Origin: Candidatus Pacebacteria bacterium UBA6188 | Lineage (GTDB): Bacteria; Patescibacteriota; Microgenomatia; UBA1400; PJMF01 | Reading direction: 5' to 3' | Length of the DNA: 11,764 nt | Assembly (NCBI GenBank): GCA_002422765.1 | Contig: DITI01000048.1 | Location: 1 to 11,764 of the forward strand | Part shown: positions 9,356-11,764 of the stretch, in pieces | How positions within the stretch are numbered: position 1 is the stretch's first letter | How the letters are laid out: every line of letters starts with the position of its first letter | Position numbers and translations under genes: made by a program | Notes under the pieces: generated by a model | What the model was told of the DNA's origin: nothing | Database searches by the model: none | Seen by the model: the letters and a program-made list of their open reading frames with translations, nothing else

Positions 9356-10000
9356 ATGAAAATAAATATTCTGACTATTTTTCCTGATTTTTTTAAGACT
9401 CCTTTGGAAACTTCCATTCTCAAACGAGCTTTAGCCAAAGAATTGCTGGAAATCAAAATTGTTAATTTGCGTGATTTTGCCAGTGACAGACATCAGACTA
9501 CTGATCTACGTCCTTACGGAGGTGGTCCTGGCATGGTGATGATGGTTGAACCAATTGATAGGGCTCTTCAAGCTTTAGGTTTGAGTAAAGGTCAAAAAGG
9601 CAAAAAAATCATTCTCACTTCTGCCAAAGGTCAGCTTTTTACTCAAGAAATAGCAAAAGAACAAGCCAGGTTCGAAGAACTAACCATAATCTGCGGTCAC
9701 TACGAAGGAGTTGATGAGCGTGTCGCCCTGCACTTAATTGACGAAGAGTTGCGCATCGGCGACTATGTTTTAACTGGAGGTGAAACTGCTTCTTTGGTTA
9801 TGCTTGATGCTGTGACTCGTTTGATTCCCAATGTCTTGGGTAACGAGTTGAGCAACCAAGATGAGTCGCATAGTCAGCCAGGAAAATTTGCTCATCCTCA
9901 GTACACCAAGCCAGCTAATTATAAAGGTTGGGAGGTGCCAGAAGTTTTGCTTTCAGGAGATCATGCCAAAATTGAAGACTGGCGTAAAAAATCTTCTTAA
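9356..10000 (+). CDS. trmD: tRNA (guanine-37-N1)-methyltransferase
   Basis: A 214-residue SPOUT-family methyltransferase that places the m1G37 mark next to the anticodon of several tRNAs, preventing +1 frameshifts. Visible signatures are F-P-D-F-F (9-13), R-P-Y-G-G-G-P-G-M (52-60), C-G-H-Y-E-G-V-D-E-R (113-122) and I-G-D-Y-V-L-T-G-G-E (134-143); the last two help form the trefoil knot that binds S-adenosylmethionine. P-Q-Y-T-K-P (181-186) and L-L-S-G-D-H (198-203) follow. The chain stops just after I-E-D-W-R, so the C-terminal stretch of roughly 30-45 residues present in proteins such as the E. coli enzyme (about 255 residues) is missing. The usual D-S-F motif reads D-E-S-H here (169-172). 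It stands alone: none of its common companions rpsP, rimM or rplS is in the window. Confidence 0.96.
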   Translation: MKINILTIFPDFFKTPLETSILKRALAKELLEIKIVNLRDFASDRHQTTDLRPYGGGPGMVMMVEPIDRALQALGLSKGQKGKKIILTSAKGQLFTQEIAKEQARFEELTIICGHYEGVDERVALHLIDEELRIGDYVLTGGETASLVMLDAVTRLIPNVLGNELSNQDESHSQPGKFAHPQYTKPANYKGWEVPEVLLSGDHAKIEDWRKKSS

Positions 10001-10001
10001 A

Positions 10002-10190
10002 TTACTTGCTTTTGAGATAGGTGGCTGCTGCTTCTAGAAAGTCAATGAATTCTACATCTTTAGCCCAAGTTACTCTAAGAGCTGTTAGTGCTTCATCAAT
10101 GGAGCACTCATTTTTTTTCATGTAGCTCTCAATTTCAAAGGTAGCTGTTTCAATTCCAGTTGGTTCGTTGCCAGTGTATTCTCTTGCCAT
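10002..10190 (-). CDS. Small acidic protein of unknown function
   Basis: A 62-residue protein I do not recognise. It is rich in Glu and Asp, with two probable helices: one from about 12 to 40, interrupted near the C-S-I-D at 29-32, and one from about 44 to 60 ending in L-K-S-K. It has no membrane segment, signal peptide or metal-binding cysteine cluster (a single Cys). The only good start is the ATG at 10190, which has no Shine-Dalgarno but sits just after a strong promoter-like sequence, arguing that it is a real gene. It lies 37 bases after the 65-residue gene and its stop is one base from the converging trmD stop. It could be a small binding or regulatory protein; nothing in the sequence decides this. 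Confidence 0.65.
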   Translation of the reverse strand: MAREYTGNEPTGIETATFEIESYMKKNECSIDEALTALRVTWAKDVEFIDFLEAAATYLKSK

Positions 10191-10198
10191 ATACTTTT

Positions 10199-10204
10199 AT
10201 TATA
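10199..10204 (-). promoter_or_regulatory. Extended -10 promoter for the 62-residue gene
   Basis: The minus strand reads TGA-TATAAT, a perfect -10 with the TGn extension, and TTCAAA (four of six) lies at 10222-10227 with a 17-base spacer. Transcription would start around 10193-10191, leaving zero to three bases before the ATG at 10190, so the message would be leaderless or nearly so. It lies immediately after the stop of the upstream 65-residue gene. Confidence 0.6.
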
Positions 10205-10226
10205 TCAAATTGGATCAAAAATTTGA
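10205..10226. repeat. Seven-base inverted repeat in the promoter spacer
   Basis: TCAAATT and AATTTGA form a perfect seven-base dyad around an eight-base centre. The repeat fills the space between the -10 and -35 elements of the promoter for the 62-residue gene. It could be an operator, or a weak hairpin at the end of the rml transcript. It lacks a following U-run and is A+T-rich, so it does not look like an intrinsic terminator. Confidence 0.4.
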
Positions 10227-10227
10227 A

Positions 10228-10425
10228 TTAAAGTTTGCTTTCCCACTCAGATAATTGGTTTTTTAATCTTTCTAATTCAGCTGATTGCGTAGCAGATGGT
10301 TCTTTGTTTTTTTCTAAATCAGCGATACTTTCCCTAATGATTCTAATTTTCTTTTCGATCTCTTTTGGATCATCGCCAGTGGTTTCTATAACAAGTTTTA
10401 CAAGTCTTCCTAATTCTAATCCCAT
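10228..10425 (-). CDS. Small coiled-coil-like protein of unknown function
   Basis: A 65-residue charged protein I do not recognise. After a short hydrophobic start (residues 1-16, with L-V-K-L-V-I) comes D-D-P-K-E (18-22). Two helices rich in Glu, Lys, Leu and Ile follow (about 20-40 and 46-64), split by a K-E-P-S-A turn near 41-45; this suggests a helical hairpin or short coiled coil. It overlaps the rmlD end by ten bases and has the best ribosome site in the window, AAGGAG eight bases before the ATG, so it is very probably translated. Its position last after rmlB-rmlD hints at a role linked to that operon or simple co-transcription. There are no membrane helices or cysteines. Confidence 0.75.
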   Translation of the reverse strand: MGLELGRLVKLVIETTGDDPKEIEKKIRIIRESIADLEKNKEPSATQSAELERLKNQLSEWESKL

Positions 10426-11300
10426 AAAATAGTCTCCTTTACAGCCTCTTTGATACTTTTTTGTTCAAAATCGAGGCTGGCTTTGATTTTATCAATATTT
10501 AAGGCAGTGTTTTTTTGATAAGGCCTGCTATTGGTTTCTAAATATTTGGCCAATGAGCCTTCTTGAACGTTGAAACCAAGATTTAGCGTTTCATTGATCA
10601 ATTTGGCAAACTCAAAGTCAGTCCAAGTTTCTCCAGAAGAAGCATGGAAGAGTCCGGTCATGTTGTGGCGAATAATGAAATCGATAATCTTAACGAAATC
10701 ATTAATGTAGGTCGGGCCGAAATGATGATCGCCAAATTGTGGGTAAAGCTTGCCACTTTTGATACCCTCAATCACTCGGTGCAGAGTGTCAATTTTTTCG
10801 AAACGATCATTGCGAAAAGGCATGTCAATGCGCAAGATAGTCCAATTGAGACTGCTTTTTTGGACAATTTCTTCTGCCATTGCTTTAGTTTGACCATACC
10901 ATTCGATTGGGTTGGGAGTGTCTGTTTCCAGATAAGGTTCTGTTTTCTCACCATCAAAAACATAGGCAGTAGAAAGATAAATTAAGTGTTTGCCAGTAGC
11001 TTCACAGGCTTTAACTAGGTTTTCTGTACCCTTGACGTTAACGCTGTAGCAAGGCCCATTTAAATCGCCACTTTGTTGCCAAGCTCCAGTAACGTCGGTG
11101 TAAGCTGCCATGTGCACCAAAAAATTGGCTGGAGATTGACTGATGACAGACATCACCTGCTTTTCATTGGTGATATCAACCGGACGAACTGGATTGCGTA
11201 AGTCCAAATTATCAAAATCGTATTGATCTTCAAAGTCGCTAACAAATTTAGAACCAATCAGACCGTTTAAGCCAGTGCCTAAAAGAGAAATTTTACTCAT
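10416..11300 (-). CDS. rmlD: dTDP-4-dehydrorhamnose reductase (RmlD-like)
   Basis: A 294-residue extended short-chain dehydrogenase of the RmlD substrate-binding type. It shows G8-T-G-L-N-G-L-I-G16 for the dinucleotide, a short V-D-I-T segment (41-44), H-M-A-A-Y-T-D-V (63-70), Y-L-S-T-A-Y-V-F-D-G (108-117), and the Y135/K139 active-site pair in W-Y-G-Q-T-K. The Y-V-F-D-G and P-N-P-x-x-x-Y-G-x-T-K pattern and an S-R-P before the C-terminal helix are typical of RmlD, which performs the last step to dTDP-L-rhamnose. It follows rmlB by two bases. The substrate-binding half is more divergent than the front half, so a related reductase acting on a different dTDP-keto-sugar is possible. RmlA and RmlC are not in the window and may lie beyond the right edge. 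Confidence 0.8.
   Translation of the reverse strand: MSKISLLGTGLNGLIGSKFVSDFEDQYDFDNLDLRNPVRPVDITNEKQVMSVISQSPANFLVHMAAYTDVTGAWQQSGDLNGPCYSVNVKGTENLVKACEATGKHLIYLSTAYVFDGEKTEPYLETDTPNPIEWYGQTKAMAEEIVQKSSLNWTILRIDMPFRNDRFEKIDTLHRVIEGIKSGKLYPQFGDHHFGPTYINDFVKIIDFIIRHNMTGLFHASSGETWTDFEFAKLINETLNLGFNVQEGSLAKYLETNSRPYQKNTALNIDKIKASLDFEQKSIKEAVKETILWD
10434..10439 (-). promoter_or_regulatory. Shine-Dalgarno for the 65-residue gene
   Basis: AAGGAG on the minus strand, eight bases before the ATG at 10425 and inside the last codons of the rmlD-like gene. It is the strongest ribosome site in the window and fixes the start of this small gene. Confidence 0.75.
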
Positions 11301-11302
11301 AT

Positions 11303-11764
11303 TTATTTTCTTTCTTGATATTGTTTTTTGAAATAAGCTTCATTTTTTTCTTTAAGAGGTCTCCACCAAGCTTGATTTTCTTGATACCAAGTAACGGTTT
11401 TGCGCAAACCTTCTTCCAAATCGACACTAGGTTGCCAGCCAAGCTTTTGGCTAGTTTGTGAAAAATCAACACTGTAGCGACGATCGTGGCCAGGACGGTC
11501 TAAAACATGTTCGATAAGACTCTCATCTTTGCCCATAATTTGTAAAATCATTTTGACCAATTCCAAATTATTAACGTCTTTGTAAAGCCCGCCAAAAAGA
11601 TAAGTTTGACCGAGATCACCACGTTCCAAAATTAAATCAATGCCTTCAGCATGATCTTGGACATAAAGCCAGTCACGGACGTAGAGACCATCGCCATAAA
11701 CTGGGACCTTCTGTCCATCAATAAGATTAGTGATAGCTAAGGGAATCATTTTTTCAGGAAAATG
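11303..11764 (-). CDS. rmlB: dTDP-glucose 4,6-dehydratase, C-terminal part (cut by the right edge)
   Basis: The last 153 codons of an RmlB-type dehydratase; the frame stays open to the window edge, beginning H-F-P-E-K ahead of a Met at 11749 that is internal rather than the start. Motifs of the C-terminal substrate-binding half are all present: F-P-E-K-M-I-P-L, V-Y-G-D-G, V-R-D-W-L-Y-V-Q-D-H, D-R-P-G-H-D-R-R-Y, L-G-W-Q-P and T-V-T-W-Y. The enzyme converts dTDP-glucose to dTDP-4-keto-6-deoxyglucose, the precursor of dTDP-L-rhamnose. The cofactor loop and catalytic Tyr/Lys lie outside the window. About half of a normal chain of 320-350 residues is visible. Confidence 0.94.
   Translation of the reverse strand, partial: HFPEKMIPLAITNLIDGQKVPVYGDGLYVRDWLYVQDHAEGIDLILERGDLGQTYLFGGLYKDVNNLELVKMILQIMGKDESLIEHVLDRPGHDRRYSVDFSQTSQKLGWQPSVDLEEGLRKTVTWYQENQAWWRPLKEKNEAYFKKQYQERK

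Noticed and set aside
9974..9996. GAAGA / TCTTC inverted repeat at the end of trmD
   Set aside because: Only five base pairs with a 13-base loop and no U-run; it does not behave like a terminator on either strand.
10644..10985. Plus-strand open frame of 113 codons opposite the rmlD-like gene
   Set aside because: The minus-strand frame has clear cofactor and YxxxK motifs; the opposite frame has no recognisable domain or start signals.

Overview
This is an A+T-rich bacterial window, almost wall-to-wall coding. Every gene but one lies on the minus strand, with gaps or overlaps of only a few bases. TGA is used as an ordinary stop (ends of rmd and the Alg5-like gene), so the code is standard. Strong Shine-Dalgarno sites are rare. 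Short genes, a TrmD lacking the usual C-terminal part, and multi-membrane GT-C glycosyltransferases with an early D-Q-G-R-D loop together suggest a Candidatus Patescibacteria (CPR) genome, perhaps Microgenomates-like. That placement is inference; no ribosomal marker is present.

Right arm (11764 down to 10002, minus strand): the C-terminal part of a dTDP-glucose 4,6-dehydratase (rmlB, running off the right edge), then an RmlD-type dTDP-4-dehydrorhamnose reductase, then a 65-residue coiled-coil-like protein overlapping the rmlD end, then a 62-residue acidic protein of unknown function. The last appears to have its own promoter, placed so close to the ATG that the mRNA would be leaderless or nearly so.

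Centre (9302-10000): trmD, the only plus-strand gene, diverges from ugd across 54 bp in which -10 elements for the two strands overlap. It converges on the 62-residue gene with one base between the stop codons.

Left arm (9301 down to 1, minus strand): an apparent eight-gene operon: ugd, rmd, gmd, a polyprenol-phosphate mannose synthase fused to GtrA, a GT39-like membrane glycosyltransferase, an Alg5-like polyprenol-phosphate glucose synthase, an MptB/GT87-like membrane glycosyltransferase, and a second GT39-like gene that starts with GTG at 1456 and runs off the left edge.

Functionally the window is a cell-surface glycan locus. Ugd makes UDP-glucuronate. Gmd plus Rmd turn GDP-mannose into GDP-D-rhamnose. 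RmlB plus RmlD belong to dTDP-L-rhamnose synthesis. The two GT2 enzymes load mannose and probably glucose onto a lipid carrier, and the three GT-C enzymes probably use such carriers on the outer face of the membrane. The acceptor, protein or polymer, cannot be read from the window. No tRNA, rRNA, CRISPR array, insertion sequence or convincing intrinsic terminator was seen. The only non-coding stretches longer than about 15 bases are 9302-9355 and 10191-10227.
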